Assembly (NCBI RefSeq): GCF_012317385.1
Contig: NZ_CP051144.1
Span: 2,356,001-2,420,000, forward strand
Direction: 5' to 3'
From: Romboutsia sp. CE17
GTDB lineage: Bacteria; Bacillota; Clostridia; Peptostreptococcales; Peptostreptococcaceae
DNA length: 64,000 nt
Within the stretch, counting starts at the first letter, position 1, and every line of letters begins with the position of its first letter. This document shows positions 28,099-37,543 of the stretch, piece after piece. The position numbers were made by a program, and so were the translations under genes. Under the pieces are notes generated by a model, which searched no databases, had not been told where the DNA came from, and saw only the letters and a program-made list of their open reading frames with translations.

Positions 28099-28770
28099 TT
28101 ATTTTCTCCTAATTAAATCTTTATTTTCTGAAGCAATTGAACTTATACTACTATTTTGACCAATTACAACTAAAATACTACCTGCATTCAACTCTTCTTG
28201 TGGAGAAGGTGTAACATTGATTTTCTTTCCAGATTTTATAGCAAGTACTGTTATTTCATATTTAGCTCTTAAATCCAATTCTATTAAAGTTTTACCTACC
28301 CATTTGTTAGGAGTTACGATCTCTACTATTGAATATTCTGGATCTAGTTCAATATGATCTAATATATTATCTGATACTAGATTATGTGCAACCCTTACTC
28401 CCATATCTCTCTCTGGGAACACTACTCTGTCTGCACCTATCTTGTAAAGAACCTTCGCTTGTAATTCATCCTTTGCCTTACATACTATATGAGGTACACC
28501 CATCTCCTTAGCTATAAGAGTACCCATTATAGATGCTCTTATATCTGATCCTATTGCAACTATAGCAACATCAAAGTTTCCTAATCCTAAAGATCTTAAA
28601 GCAGCTTCATCTGTAACATCTACAATTGCAGCATGAGTAACTTTATCTGATATATTTTGTATTATTTCTTCATTTTTATCTATAGCCATAACTTGATGGC
28701 CTAATAGATGCATTGTAGTAGCTACTGATGCACCAAATCTTCCACAACCAATAACTATATATTGTTTCAT
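28099..28770 (-). CDS. ktrA: Potassium uptake regulatory subunit (KtrA/TrkA type)
   Basis: This RCK protein of about 223 residues begins MKQYIVIGCGRFGASVATTM, with a Rossmann GxGxxG nucleotide-binding loop. An acidic residue near the end of the second strand (MAIDKNEE) suits NAD(H)/ATP binding. A C-terminal TrkA-C lobe follows (VGKTLIELDLRAKYEITVLA). It gates the KtrB channel-like subunit. I place the start at ATG 28770, after AGAGGT. It lies 25 bp after ktrB and pairs with it. Confidence 0.9.
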   Translation of the reverse strand: MKQYIVIGCGRFGASVATTMHLLGHQVMAIDKNEEIIQNISDKVTHAAIVDVTDEAALRSLGLGNFDVAIVAIGSDIRASIMGTLIAKEMGVPHIVCKAKDELQAKVLYKIGADRVVFPERDMGVRVAHNLVSDNILDHIELDPEYSIVEIVTPNKWVGKTLIELDLRAKYEITVLAIKSGKKINVTPSPQEELNAGSILVVIGQNSSISSIASENKDLIRRK

Positions 28771-28795
28771 AATATTACCTCTCAATATCTATAAT

Positions 28796-30172
28796 TTATC
28801 CTACTATTATTTTTCCTTCAGGGTATCTAACAGGAGGTTTTTTTCTAGCTCCTTTTGAAAGCAATGCAATAAATATAGTTAAGGATCCAACCCTTCCTAT
28901 AAACATAGCTATCATTACCACAATTTTACCCATAGCTGTTAAATTCGGGCTACCTCCTATACTTGAACCTACTGTAGCTATTGCTGATACTATCTCAAAT
29001 CCACATTCAACTAAAGTAAATCCTGGATCAGTTAATGATAAGGCTAAAGTTCCTAATACTACAAGAGATACAGCTATAAAAAATATACCTACAGCTTTTG
29101 TTATAGTAGATGAACTTATTCTTCTTTCAAACACTTCTATATCTGATTTCCCTGATATAAAGCACTTAACAGTTATCAATAAAGTTGCTAATGTAGTTGT
29201 TTTTATACCACTACCGGTTGATGCTGGAGAAGCACCTATAAACATAAGTATCATCATTATAAATAAACTACTTTCATGTAATAAAGGTAAGTCTATTGTA
29301 TTAAAACCAGCTGTTCTTGCAGCAACTGATTGGAATAATGCTGCTAAGAATTTACCCGGCATACTTAATGTTCCTAATGTATTTTTATTATTAAATTCTA
29401 CTATAAATATAAGTGTTGTTCCTATCACTATAAGAATACCACTTGTAATTATTACAATTTTCGAGTGCATATTTAATTTTGAAAACTTTTTAGCATTGAT
29501 CACATCTAGCATTACAGGGAATCCTATACCACCTAATATTATAAGCATCGATATTGTAATAACAATCATAAAATTATCTACATATGATATTAATGATGTA
29601 AATGGTCCACTTACAGACCCCATTAAATCAAATCCTGCATTACAAAAGGCTGATATTGCATGGAATATACTATACCATACTCCTCTTCCCAATCCAAATT
29701 GTGGGATAAAAGTAAATGATAATAAAATCGCTCCAATTCCCTCTATTAAAAATGTTATTAAAATCACATATCTAGTAAGCTTAACTAATCCAGATAAATC
29801 TTTTTGATTTAAAGATTCTTGGATTAATAATCTTTCTCTTAAGTTAATTTTCTTTTTTGTTAATAAAGCAAACATTGTTGCTATGGTCATAAACCCTAGT
29901 CCACCGACTTGTATTAGCGTTATAATTATTATTTGCCCCAAATGATTCCAATATGTAGCTGTATCTACTACAACTAATCCTGTAACACATACAGCAGATG
30001 TAGCTGTAAATAATGCATTTATAAAACCTACACTCTCTCCACTTTGAGTCACTATAGGTAAATTTAATATAATAGCTCCAAGCAATATTACAGCTGCAAA
30101 TCCAATTACCATGATCTGAGCTGGATGCATACTATTTATGTAGCTCATAATCTTTTTTAATAAAGATTTCAA
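28796..30172 (-). CDS. ktrB: Potassium transport membrane subunit (KtrB/TrkH type)
   Basis: This membrane protein of about 458 residues has the Trk/Ktr fold of four M1-P-M2 repeats. The selectivity-filter glycines are in TSAVCVTGLVVVDTATYWN, FHAISAFCNAGFDLMGS, SVAARTAGFNTIDL and FEIVSAIATVGSSIGGSP. It carries K+ (with Na+ coupling in many members) across the membrane together with KtrA. I place the start at TTG 30172, nine bases after AGGAGG; the upstream in-frame GTG overlaps the ribosome binding site. Confidence 0.9.
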   Translation of the reverse strand: MKSLLKKIMSYINSMHPAQIMVIGFAAVILLGAIILNLPIVTQSGESVGFINALFTATSAVCVTGLVVVDTATYWNHLGQIIIITLIQVGGLGFMTIATMFALLTKKKINLRERLLIQESLNQKDLSGLVKLTRYVILITFLIEGIGAILLSFTFIPQFGLGRGVWYSIFHAISAFCNAGFDLMGSVSGPFTSLISYVDNFMIVITISMLIILGGIGFPVMLDVINAKKFSKLNMHSKIVIITSGILIVIGTTLIFIVEFNNKNTLGTLSMPGKFLAALFQSVAARTAGFNTIDLPLLHESSLFIMMILMFIGASPASTGSGIKTTTLATLLITVKCFISGKSDIEVFERRISSSTITKAVGIFFIAVSLVVLGTLALSLTDPGFTLVECGFEIVSAIATVGSSIGGSPNLTAMGKIVVMIAMFIGRVGSLTIFIALLSKGARKKPPVRYPEGKIIVG

Positions 30173-30380
30173 TTTACTAGACCTCCTTATATACACGGTA
30201 TTATATATATTTTTTCATTATATTCCAAATTTTAGCATAAATCAATAATAGGAGGATTTTATTAATATCTAAATTCCTTATATACTATTATACACATTTA
30301 TTTATAATATTCTCTGCCTAAATAGATAAATTTATGTTAAATATATGTTATATCTAAATTCATAATAATATATAAAAAAA

Positions 30381-30410
30381 CGGTAAACTATTAAAGTTTA
30401 CCGCTTTTTT
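30381..30410 (-). terminator. Terminator after rplT
   Basis: CGGTAAACT (30381-30389) pairs with AGTTTACCG (30395-30403). A-run and T-run flank the stem on both sides, so it may work in both directions. It lies 8 bp after the rplT stop. Confidence 0.88.
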
Positions 30411-30417
30411 TATTAAA

Positions 30418-30774
30418 TTAAGCTAATTTTGACTTAGCAACTTCTACTAATTTAGCAAATCCTTGAGGATCTTGTATAGCCATTTCAGATAACATCTTTC
30501 TGTTAACTTCAACACCTGCTAATTTTAATCCGTTCATGAATCTTGAATAAGATAATCCGTGCATTCTAGTTGCAGCGTTTATTCTTTGTATCCAAAGTTT
30601 TCTGAAGTCTCTCTTCTTTAACTTTCTACCTATATATGCGTTCTTTAATGCTTTCATTACGAAAGTATTTGCTGGTCTATATAATTTGCTTCTAGATCCT
30701 ATGAATCCTTTTGCAAGTTTTAATACTTTTTTATGCTTTTTACGAGCGTTCATAGCTTTTTTAACTCTTGCCAT
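30418..30774 (-). CDS. rplT: 50S ribosomal protein L20
   Basis: This 118-residue basic protein starts [20 protein letters not shown] and has [13 protein letters not shown] and [13 protein letters not shown], as in all bacterial L20. It binds 23S rRNA early in large-subunit assembly and, in low-GC Gram-positives, represses its own operon through the leader. It is last in infC-rpmI-rplT, 60 bp after rpmI, and is followed by a strong terminator. Confidence 0.97.
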   Translation of the reverse strand: MARVKKAMNARKKHKKVLKLAKGFIGSRSKLYRPANTFVMKALKNAYIGRKLKKRDFRKLWIQRINAATRMHGLSYSRFMNGLKLAGVEVNRKMLSEMAIQDPQGFAKLVEVAKSKLA

Positions 30775-30834
30775 CGTTGTGACCTCCTTTAATAATCTTA
30801 CGTTAATCTATTTTTTGTCTTTTTGTTTTTAATC

Positions 30835-31029
30835 TTAGTATGGTAATAATTGTGCTATTCTTCTAGCATCGCCTTCGCTAACTATTGCAGACTTTCTTAA
30901 GTTCATCTTAGTCTTAGCATTTTTCTTAGTTAGTATATGTCTTTTGAAAGCTTTAGCTCTCTTTAACTTTCCAGTTCCAGTCTTCTTGAATCTTTTAGCA
31001 GCACCTCTATGAGTTTTCATTTTTGGCAT
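30835..31029 (-). CDS. rpmI: 50S ribosomal protein L35
   Basis: This 64-residue basic protein [20 protein letters not shown] is the usual L35 N-terminus. The family's [12 protein letters not shown]-like segment appears as [18 protein letters not shown], and the end RIAQLLPY is conserved. It is a large-subunit component. It lies 27 bp after infC and precedes rplT in the conserved order. Confidence 0.97.
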   Translation of the reverse strand: MPKMKTHRGAAKRFKKTGTGKLKRAKAFKRHILTKKNAKTKMNLRKSAIVSEGDARRIAQLLPY

Positions 31030-31056
31030 GATAAATTCCTCCTCTCAGTTAATTAT

Positions 31057-31566
31057 CTATTTTTTTGGATCTATAATTACAACCATATTATTACCCTCAA
31101 ATGCAGGGGCTTTTGTTGGTTCTCCAAACTCTTTTACTATATCTATAAACTTAAGCATTACTTCTTTACCAATATCTTTATGTCCTAATTCTCTACCTCT
31201 GAATCTAAGTTCAACTTTAACCTTATCTCCTTTTTTAAGGAACTTTATAGCATTATTTGCTTTAGTTTGTAAGTCATTAGATTCTATACCTGGTCTAAGT
31301 CTTATTTCTTTAACTGTTATTGTCTTTTGGTTTTTTCTTGCTTCTTTTTCTTTTCTTGCTTGTTCGTATTTGTACTTTCCGTAATCCATTATTTTACAAA
31401 CTGGTGGATTAGCATTCGGTGATATTTTAACTAAATCTAAGTTCTTATTGCTTGCTAATGCCTGAGCTTCCTTAGTTGACATTACACCAAGTTGCTCTCC
31501 AGTTTCTGAGATAACTCTTATTTCCTTATCTCTTATTTGATCATTTATTGATAATTCTTTGCTAAT
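31057..31566 (-). CDS. infC: Translation initiation factor IF-3 (AUU start)
   Basis: IF-3 of about 169 residues binds the 30S subunit, keeps it apart from 50S and proofreads start codons. A frame begins with an ATG at 31482, but that would remove the start of the N-terminal domain. The real start is the AUU at 31566-31564, giving M-SKELSINDQIRDKEIRVI after a GGAGGT ribosome binding site nine bases away. AUU is the known start codon of infC in many bacteria and lets IF-3 inhibit its own translation. The C-terminal domain ends EGNNMVVIIDPKK. Confidence 0.95.
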   Translation of the reverse strand: MSKELSINDQIRDKEIRVISETGEQLGVMSTKEAQALASNKNLDLVKISPNANPPVCKIMDYGKYKYEQARKEKEARKNQKTITVKEIRLRPGIESNDLQTKANNAIKFLKKGDKVKVELRFRGRELGHKDIGKEVMLKFIDIVKEFGEPTKAPAFEGNNMVVIIDPKK

Positions 31567-31596
31567 GGTGGGACACCTCCAAAATTTTATATATAT

Positions 31597-31752
31597 TAAA
31601 AAAAGCGAATGATATAAATCATCCGCTAATATAAGTCATAATAATCTAACCTCTATTAATATTATATATAACTTGAGGTTTTAACTTATATTTACCTTAC
31701 GAACTTACGCTGCAAGGTGAGAAGCGGACTTCTTCTTGTTTTCTTAACTACT
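31597..31752 (-). promoter_or_regulatory. infC-rpmI-rplT leader (L20-leader-like) with attenuator
   Basis: About 150 bp of structured leader lies before infC. Its 5' part has the GC-rich stretch CCGCTTCTCACCTTGCAGCG. The 3' part ends in a terminator: AGCGGATGAT and ATCATTCGCT arms (31604-31627, one G-U pair) followed by T7. L20 binding to such leaders in Bacillus-type operons favours the terminator. The L20 assignment is inferred from position; the terminator is visible. Confidence 0.7.
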
Positions 31753-31758
31753 CTATAC

Positions 31759-31787
31759 AATATACTATATATATTTTAGTATGTCAA
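31759..31787 (-). promoter_or_regulatory. infC operon promoter (sigma-A type)
   Basis: The minus-strand TTGACA (31782-31787) and TATATT (31759-31764) have a 17-bp spacer. This is a near-consensus housekeeping promoter placed just ahead of the leader. Confidence 0.78.
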
Positions 31788-32001
31788 GAATTTATTTTAA
31801 TTTTTATTTTATAATTATTATAACTTATAATATTCTATTAGTATTATTTTTAATTTATCAAGTAATTATTATACAATTTGTGGCTATACTTAAAAATATA
31901 ACTTAAATAAATCATTTATGGAAAAATTTATATAATAAATTTTAGTAATATTGGAAAATATAAAGTAAATTAATAATTTTTATGATCTGAGGTGTATGGC
32001 T

Positions 32002-33405
32002 ATGAAAATGTTAAATAATTTTTTAAAAAAATTTAATAATCCTGTTCCAGTATTTGCTCAAACAAAACTAGAAAAGGAAACCCAAAACGAAGATACAAGT
32101 AGTACAAAACCTAAGACTACATTTATAGATGTAGCTGGACTAGATGAAGTGAAAGAGGAGCTCTTTGAAATAGTAGATTTTATGAAGTTTCCAGATAAAT
32201 ATCAAAAAATGGGTGCTAAAATTCCTAAAGGAGTTTTATTTTACGGCCCTCCTGGTACTGGTAAAACACTTCTTGCATCTGCCGTAGCCGGAGAAACTAA
32301 TTCCTCATTTTTTAATGTAACAGGTTCTGAATTTGTAGAAAAGTATGTAGGTGTTGGTGCTAAACGTGTTAGGACCTTATTTGAAAAAGCACGTAAAGAA
32401 GCACCTAGTATTATTTTCATTGACGAAATAGATGCTATAGGAGCAAAAAGACATTTAGAGAGTAATAATGAAAAAGATCAAACACTAAATCAACTTTTAG
32501 TTGAAATGGACGGTTTTAATAAAGATTCTAACGTTATAATAATTGGTGCAACAAATAGATTAGATTTATTAGATGAAGCACTACTTAGACCTGGAAGATT
32601 TGATAGACATATTCATATTGGATCTCCTAACTTTCATACAAGATATGAAATACTAAAAGTTCACACTAATAATAAACCATTAGATCCTGCTGTAGATTTA
32701 GAACTTTTAGCTAAAAAAACTCATGGCTTCAATGGTGCCCACTTATCTAATATAGCTAATGAAGCTGCTATTTTCGCAGTAAGAGATAATAGTCCAATTA
32801 TAACAGCAGTTCATTTTGATAAAGCGTTAGAGAGAGTTATAGCAGGATTAGAATCAAAAAACTCAACACTAATAGAAAAAGAGAAGAATATTGTTTCTTA
32901 TCATGAAGCTGGACACGCTCTAGTTAGTAACATATTAGGTATTTGTCCTATACAAAAAATTTCTATAGTTCCTAGAGGAGAGGCCTTAGGTTATGTACTT
33001 CAACTTCCTGATGAAGATAGATATATCTATACTAAAGATGAATTAATAGGTAAGATAAAAATTCTTTTAGCTGGAAAAGCATCCGAAGAAATAATATTCA
33101 ACCATCAATCTACCGGTGCTAAAGATGATTTAAAAAAAGTTACAGATATAGCTAACCAGATGGTTTGTGAATATGGTATGAGTAAATTAGGATTTATGAC
33201 GATTGACGGAAATGTTAAAACATTTTTATCTGAACAAGTTCAAAAAGAAGCGAATGAAATTGTTCAAAACTGCTATAAGGATACTTTAAAATTATTAAAA
33301 AATAATATAAATGATCTACATATAGTTTCAAAATATTTATTTGACAAGGAAACTATGACACATGAAGAACTAAAATCACTAATAACGAAAGAAATGGTTA
33401 ACTAA
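32002..33405 (+). CDS. Soluble FtsH-family AAA+ zinc protease, no membrane anchor
   Basis: This protein of about 467 residues has the FtsH AAA+ module: Walker A YGPPGTGKT, Walker B IIFIDEIDAIG, arginine-finger region LLRPGRFDRHI. The M41 peptidase with HEAGH (about 306) and a later DDL that supplies the third zinc ligand follows. Typical FtsH has about 600 or more residues with two N-terminal membrane helices and an outside domain; here the AAA module starts near residue 42 after a polar stretch. I choose ATG 32002, seven bases after GAGGTG. It is plus-strand and alone, with its own terminator. It may be a second FtsH-like enzyme; all catalytic residues look intact. Confidence 0.9.
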   Translation: MKMLNNFLKKFNNPVPVFAQTKLEKETQNEDTSSTKPKTTFIDVAGLDEVKEELFEIVDFMKFPDKYQKMGAKIPKGVLFYGPPGTGKTLLASAVAGETNSSFFNVTGSEFVEKYVGVGAKRVRTLFEKARKEAPSIIFIDEIDAIGAKRHLESNNEKDQTLNQLLVEMDGFNKDSNVIIIGATNRLDLLDEALLRPGRFDRHIHIGSPNFHTRYEILKVHTNNKPLDPAVDLELLAKKTHGFNGAHLSNIANEAAIFAVRDNSPIITAVHFDKALERVIAGLESKNSTLIEKEKNIVSYHEAGHALVSNILGICPIQKISIVPRGEALGYVLQLPDEDRYIYTKDELIGKIKILLAGKASEEIIFNHQSTGAKDDLKKVTDIANQMVCEYGMSKLGFMTIDGNVKTFLSEQVQKEANEIVQNCYKDTLKLLKNNINDLHIVSKYLFDKETMTHEELKSLITKEMVN

Positions 33406-33410
33406 ATAAA

Positions 33411-33450
33411 AAATCACTAATCTATAATAATTATTACAGGTTAGTGATTT
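33411..33450 (+). terminator. Terminator after the FtsH-like gene
   Basis: AAATCACTAA (33411-33420) pairs with TTAGTGATTT (33441-33450), followed by more T. It begins 6 bp after the stop. Confidence 0.85.
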
Positions 33451-33494
33451 TTTTATTAAAAACTATTTATTATAAATTATTAATTAATCAATAA

Positions 33495-35414
33495 TTAAAA
33501 TTGCTCTACATTTGTTCTATTATTTACTTCATCTAATATAGTAGATAAGAATTCATCTAAAGATACAGACCCCATCTCACCTTTATCTCTAGATCTTACA
33601 GATACAGTATTTTCAGCTTCCTCTTTTTCACCTACTATTATCATGTATGGTATTTTTTGAAGTTGAGCTTCCCTTATTTTAAATCCTGTTTTTTCTGCCC
33701 TATCATCTATTTCAACTCTTATGCCTTTTTCAAATAAAGCTTTTTTAACTTCGTTAGCATAATTGTTGTATTTATCTGATATAGGTAATATTCTAACTTG
33801 AGTTGGAGCTAACCAAACTGGGAATTTACCAGCATAATGCTCTATTAATATTCCTATGAATCTTTCTATACTTCCGAAAGCAACCCTGTGTATCATTACT
33901 GGTCTATGCTTTTCACCGTCTTGACCTACATAAGTAATATCAAATCTTTGTGGTAATTGCATATCTAATTGTATAGTACCGCATTGCCATGTTCTACCTA
34001 AACAATCTCTTAAATGGAAGTCTATCTTAGGACCGTAGAATGCTCCATCTCCTTCATTTAATATATAAGGAAGATTTAATTCTTCTAAAGCTTCTCTTAA
34101 TCCATTTTCAGCTGCTTCCCATTCTTTGTCACTTCCTATAGAATTCTCTGGTCTAGTTGATAATTCTAGGTGATATTCAAATCCAAAAGTTTTGTAAACT
34201 CTATCTATTAAATCTACAACACCTTTTATTTGCTCTTTTATTTGTTCTGGTAACATGAATATATGAGCATCATCTTGAGTGAAAGCTCTAACTCTCATAA
34301 GTCCATGTAATGCACCTGATAACTCATGTCTATGAACTCTACCAAGTTCTGCAACCTTCATAGGGAATTCTTTGTATGAATGTGGCTTAAAGTTATAGTA
34401 TATTAATGAACCTGGGCAGTTCATTGGTTTTATAGCAAATTGTTGCTCATCTATATCTACAGTATACATGTTTTCTTTGTAGTTAAACCAGTGTCCTGAA
34501 GTTTCCCATAATTTTTGGTTTAATATTATTGGAGTTTCTATCTCTTGATATCCATCCTCTCTGTGTATTTCTCTCCAGAACTTTAATAATTCATTTTTTA
34601 GTTCCATACCTTTTGGTAAGAATAATGGGAATCCTGGACCTTCTTCTGGTATAAAGAATAAATCTAATTCTTTACCTAATTTTCTATGGTCCCTTTTTTT
34701 AGCTTCTTCTAACATGTGTAGGTATTCTTCTAAATCCTTGTTCTTCTCGAAAGATATACCATATATTCTTTGAAGCATTTTGTTCTTTTCATCTCCACGC
34801 CAATAAGCCCCTGCAACACTTAATAGTTTAACAGCCTTAACCTTTTTTGTTGAAGTTAAGTGTGGTCCTCTACATAAATCTGTAAAATCACCTTGCTTGT
34901 AGAAAGATATTACTTCTCCTTCTGGTAATTCTGATATAAGTTCTTCTTTATATAATTCTCCATTTTCCTTTGCCCAAGCTAAAGCTTCTTCTCTTGATAA
35001 TTCATATCTTTCAACAGCTATATCTTCCTTAGCTATCTTCTTCATTTCTTTTTCTAACTTTTCTAAGTCTTCGTTAGTTAGTCTATGCTCTAGGTCTACA
35101 TCATAATAGAATCCATTTTCTACAGTTGGTCCTATTGCAAATTTAGCTTCTGGATATAATCTCTTTATAGCTTGAGCTAATATATGAGCTGATGTATGTC
35201 TGAATACATCTTTACCTTCTTCATCTTCAAATTTGAATAAATTTAATTCGCAATCTTCTTTCACCATGTAGTCAAGTCCTACAACTTTACCATTTACTGA
35301 AGCTGCTAATACTACTCTAGCTAGACCTTCACTAATAGATTTAGCTATATCCATAACAGACAGTTCATTTTCGAATTCTTTTATAGATCCATCTTTTAAA
35401 GTTACTTTTATCAT
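33495..35414 (-). CDS. thrS: Threonyl-tRNA synthetase
   Basis: This 639-residue enzyme has TGS domain (MIKVTLKDGSIKEFENELSV), second additional editing domain with HTSAHILAQAIKRLYPEAKF and the TDLCRGPH motif, and the class II core (MNCPGS, RVRAFTQDDAHIF, RHRPVMIHRVAFGSIERF). The C-terminal anticodon-binding domain is present. It charges tRNA-Thr and corrects Ser mischarging. It lies after a T-box leader with its own promoter. Confidence 0.97.
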   Translation of the reverse strand: MIKVTLKDGSIKEFENELSVMDIAKSISEGLARVVLAASVNGKVVGLDYMVKEDCELNLFKFEDEEGKDVFRHTSAHILAQAIKRLYPEAKFAIGPTVENGFYYDVDLEHRLTNEDLEKLEKEMKKIAKEDIAVERYELSREEALAWAKENGELYKEELISELPEGEVISFYKQGDFTDLCRGPHLTSTKKVKAVKLLSVAGAYWRGDEKNKMLQRIYGISFEKNKDLEEYLHMLEEAKKRDHRKLGKELDLFFIPEEGPGFPLFLPKGMELKNELLKFWREIHREDGYQEIETPIILNQKLWETSGHWFNYKENMYTVDIDEQQFAIKPMNCPGSLIYYNFKPHSYKEFPMKVAELGRVHRHELSGALHGLMRVRAFTQDDAHIFMLPEQIKEQIKGVVDLIDRVYKTFGFEYHLELSTRPENSIGSDKEWEAAENGLREALEELNLPYILNEGDGAFYGPKIDFHLRDCLGRTWQCGTIQLDMQLPQRFDITYVGQDGEKHRPVMIHRVAFGSIERFIGILIEHYAGKFPVWLAPTQVRILPISDKYNNYANEVKKALFEKGIRVEIDDRAEKTGFKIREAQLQKIPYMIIVGEKEEAENTVSVRSRDKGEMGSVSLDEFLSTILDEVNNRTNVEQF

Positions 35415-35448
35415 AACTAATGCCTCCTATATATTTTTGTATTAAAAA

Positions 35449-35705
35449 ACTCGCCCCAATAAAAATATTGGGACGAGTATTAATTCGTGGTTCCACCCAA
35501 GTTGACTTATATAAAACTATAAGTCCTCTTGTTGACTATAAGGTTGTCATCCGAACACTTTCACATAAAATTTATGCTAATAAGTCCTGCTCCAAGGTAG
35601 TTTTCAAATATCTATATTTAGATGGGCTTACAGCCGATGACCCTTCCTCTCTGTAAATTAGTTTTATTTTACTCTTCCTTTTCTACGCAAATATCTTAAG
35701 TTATT
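35449..35705 (-). promoter_or_regulatory. T-box leader of thrS
   Basis: The minus-strand leader carries the T-box core GGGTGGAACCACG (35486-35498). The terminator stem, ACTCGCCCCAATA (35449-35461) against TATTGGGACGAGT (35466-35478), is followed by a T6 run. A Thr specifier codon is expected but was not placed. It explains the 336-bp gap before thrS. Confidence 0.93.
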
Positions 35706-35711
35706 ATCACT

Positions 35712-35740
35712 ATTATATCAGATAGTAAATTTTGTATCAA
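35712..35740 (-). promoter_or_regulatory. thrS promoter (sigma-A type)
   Basis: The minus-strand TTGATA (35735-35740) and TATAAT (35712-35717) have a 17-bp spacer, just upstream of the T-box leader. Confidence 0.75.
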
Positions 35741-35750
35741 CTATAATATT

Positions 35751-36353
35751 TTATATAAATATTACGATAATACCTTGTATTATTCCTATAAGAAAACCTA
35801 ACACTAATCCTAATATTTCTATGTGTTTTAGTTCCTTTTTAGCAACTTTAATAATTAAATTTTCTAATTCATATAAATCTAATTCATTAATTTTATTTTC
35901 TACTATTTCTTGTATATTTATACGTTCTTTAGCTTTGTTTATTATATCATTGCTTAATTCATCAATTGCGCTCCTTATTTCTATATCTACTGTATCCATT
36001 ATATAACCTTCAAGCATGCTTCGGATTGGAAATGGTACAAAAGACATTTTTTCTTGAGCTATATTTTTAATTTTTCCTTTTATGTACTCAGTAACTTTTT
36101 CTTTATCACTTTCAGTCATTATACTTTCAAGTATGTCATCCATAGATAAGAATTCATCTTGTATTATTTCACCTATATTTTTAGCTATTTCATTTCTTCT
36201 TTTAGGTATTAGACCTACTATTTCTAAATTTAAGATTGGTATTTTTATTGGTTCAATAGGTCTAAATATTAATTTTATAGCTAGTACATTAGTTACGTAT
36301 CCTATTATACCACCAATACTTGCTAATAATACTATTTTGAATATACTGCTCAT
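35751..36353 (-). CDS. DUF445 family membrane protein
   Basis: This 200-residue protein has an N-terminal hydrophobic helix (IVLLASIGGIIGYVTNVLAI) and another at the C-terminus (EILGLVLGFLIGIIQGIIVI). The GGxIGYxTNxLAIKxIFRP segment after the first helix is the DUF445 (YheB-like) signature. About 120 residues of soluble helix lie between. The role is unknown; in Bacillus-type relatives it is linked with the spore or cell envelope, which I do not claim here. It is upstream of thrS on the same strand, separated by a promoter and T-box. Confidence 0.82.
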   Translation of the reverse strand: MSSIFKIVLLASIGGIIGYVTNVLAIKLIFRPIEPIKIPILNLEIVGLIPKRRNEIAKNIGEIIQDEFLSMDDILESIMTESDKEKVTEYIKGKIKNIAQEKMSFVPFPIRSMLEGYIMDTVDIEIRSAIDELSNDIINKAKERINIQEIVENKINELDLYELENLIIKVAKKELKHIEILGLVLGFLIGIIQGIIVIFI

Positions 36354-36464
36354 ATAAATCTCCTCATATTATTTCATAATTATATATTTTGACATATACA
36401 ATTATAAAACTAATCTATAGATTAAAAAAGTACTTTTTACTAGCAATACATTCTAATTCACTAT

Positions 36465-37268
36465 TTAATTTGTAAAAATACTACTAATTCTATCCTCAAA
36501 TATTGATTTAATAGTTTCTATAACTAATTTAGAAGAATCATTATTTAACGAATCCATAATTTGTATTTTTTTAGGACAAAGAGATAATAATGTGCTTATA
36601 AGAAAATCTTCATAGTTCAAATTTTCTTTTAATACCATATTTATAATTTCTTCATCATCAATATTATCAATTTTATTCCCTTCTCCATCATACATTACAA
36701 AAGATCCATTTTGTAATATATGAACTACTAACAAGTCAATTTTAGCTTCTTGCATATCTATAAAGTACTTTAATACATTTATGAACTCTTTCTGATCTCT
36801 ATCTAACAGATATTCTTCTAATGCTGTATCAGCTATTGAAGATAAATACATAGCAGTTTCTTTTAATCTAAAGGTTAAAAAACCATCTATATTTATTGAG
36901 TCTTCATTATATAAGTGAGTATATAATTTTTTCATTATTGTATCTCTAATTAGGTTTTCTGTTCTTTCAAAAACTGCTAGTGAATATGTATAAATAATTT
37001 CACTTTCTTTTCTATATGAGGAACTAAATTTTTTCTCTACATACTCTTTTAAATATTTTTGTTTTATTATGTTTATTACTAGACTGGTTAGTTTATTTAT
37101 TATATCCTCTAGGTTTAACTCATCTTCAATATCTAAATCAACCACTACATCTACTAAGTCTCTATTAAAACTTATATTCTTCAACCTTTTTATTTCTAAA
37201 AATTCTTGGGCATCAATCCTATGATGTTGTGAAAAACTTATATGAATTTCTTTATTTGTCAAAATCAT
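36465..37268 (-). CDS. YtxC-like sporulation protein
   Basis: This 267-residue protein resembles YtxC, a protein of unknown mechanism conserved in spore formers and commonly next to thrS. Characteristic stretches are INIDGFLTFRLKE (about 125-137) and the leucine-rich helical remainder. There is no signal peptide. The ATG at 37268 is only two bases from AAAGGGG, so a TTG six bases further (37262) is an equal or better start. The name rests on family resemblance and on synteny with thrS. Confidence 0.7.
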   Translation of the reverse strand: MILTNKEIHISFSQHHRIDAQEFLEIKRLKNISFNRDLVDVVVDLDIEDELNLEDIINKLTSLVINIIKQKYLKEYVEKKFSSSYRKESEIIYTYSLAVFERTENLIRDTIMKKLYTHLYNEDSINIDGFLTFRLKETAMYLSSIADTALEEYLLDRDQKEFINVLKYFIDMQEAKIDLLVVHILQNGSFVMYDGEGNKIDNIDDEEIINMVLKENLNYEDFLISTLLSLCPKKIQIMDSLNNDSSKLVIETIKSIFEDRISSIFTN

Positions 37269-37479
37269 CGCCCCTTTCTTGCCATATAAAAGAGGATCGT
37301 CTAATAATAAAATTCTTATCTTATAATTATTATTTCTATAAATATATTTTTTAAACTCTATTTCAAATAGTTTTAAATTTTTTTATCAGAATATATTATA
37401 AGAATTTATTTTAAGTTTTATCCCTTAATCCATCCCTTAAAGTACGTAAATATTAGCAATAAATCTTAAAAATAAAAAA

Positions 37480-37510
37480 ACAGGAATAAATATAAGATAT
37501 TTATTCCTGT
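37480..37510 (-). terminator. Terminator after nupQ
   Basis: ACAGGAATAAATAT (37480-37493) pairs perfectly with ATATTTATTCCTGT (37497-37510), and a T7 run follows on the minus strand. Confidence 0.9.
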
Positions 37511-37543
37511 TTAACTATTTTCTATTTCTAATAAATAATATTA

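Noticed and set aside
31028-31384. Plus-strand frame of 118 codons over infC
   Set aside because: It is antisense to infC and has a low-complexity Ser/Leu-rich translation with no family match.
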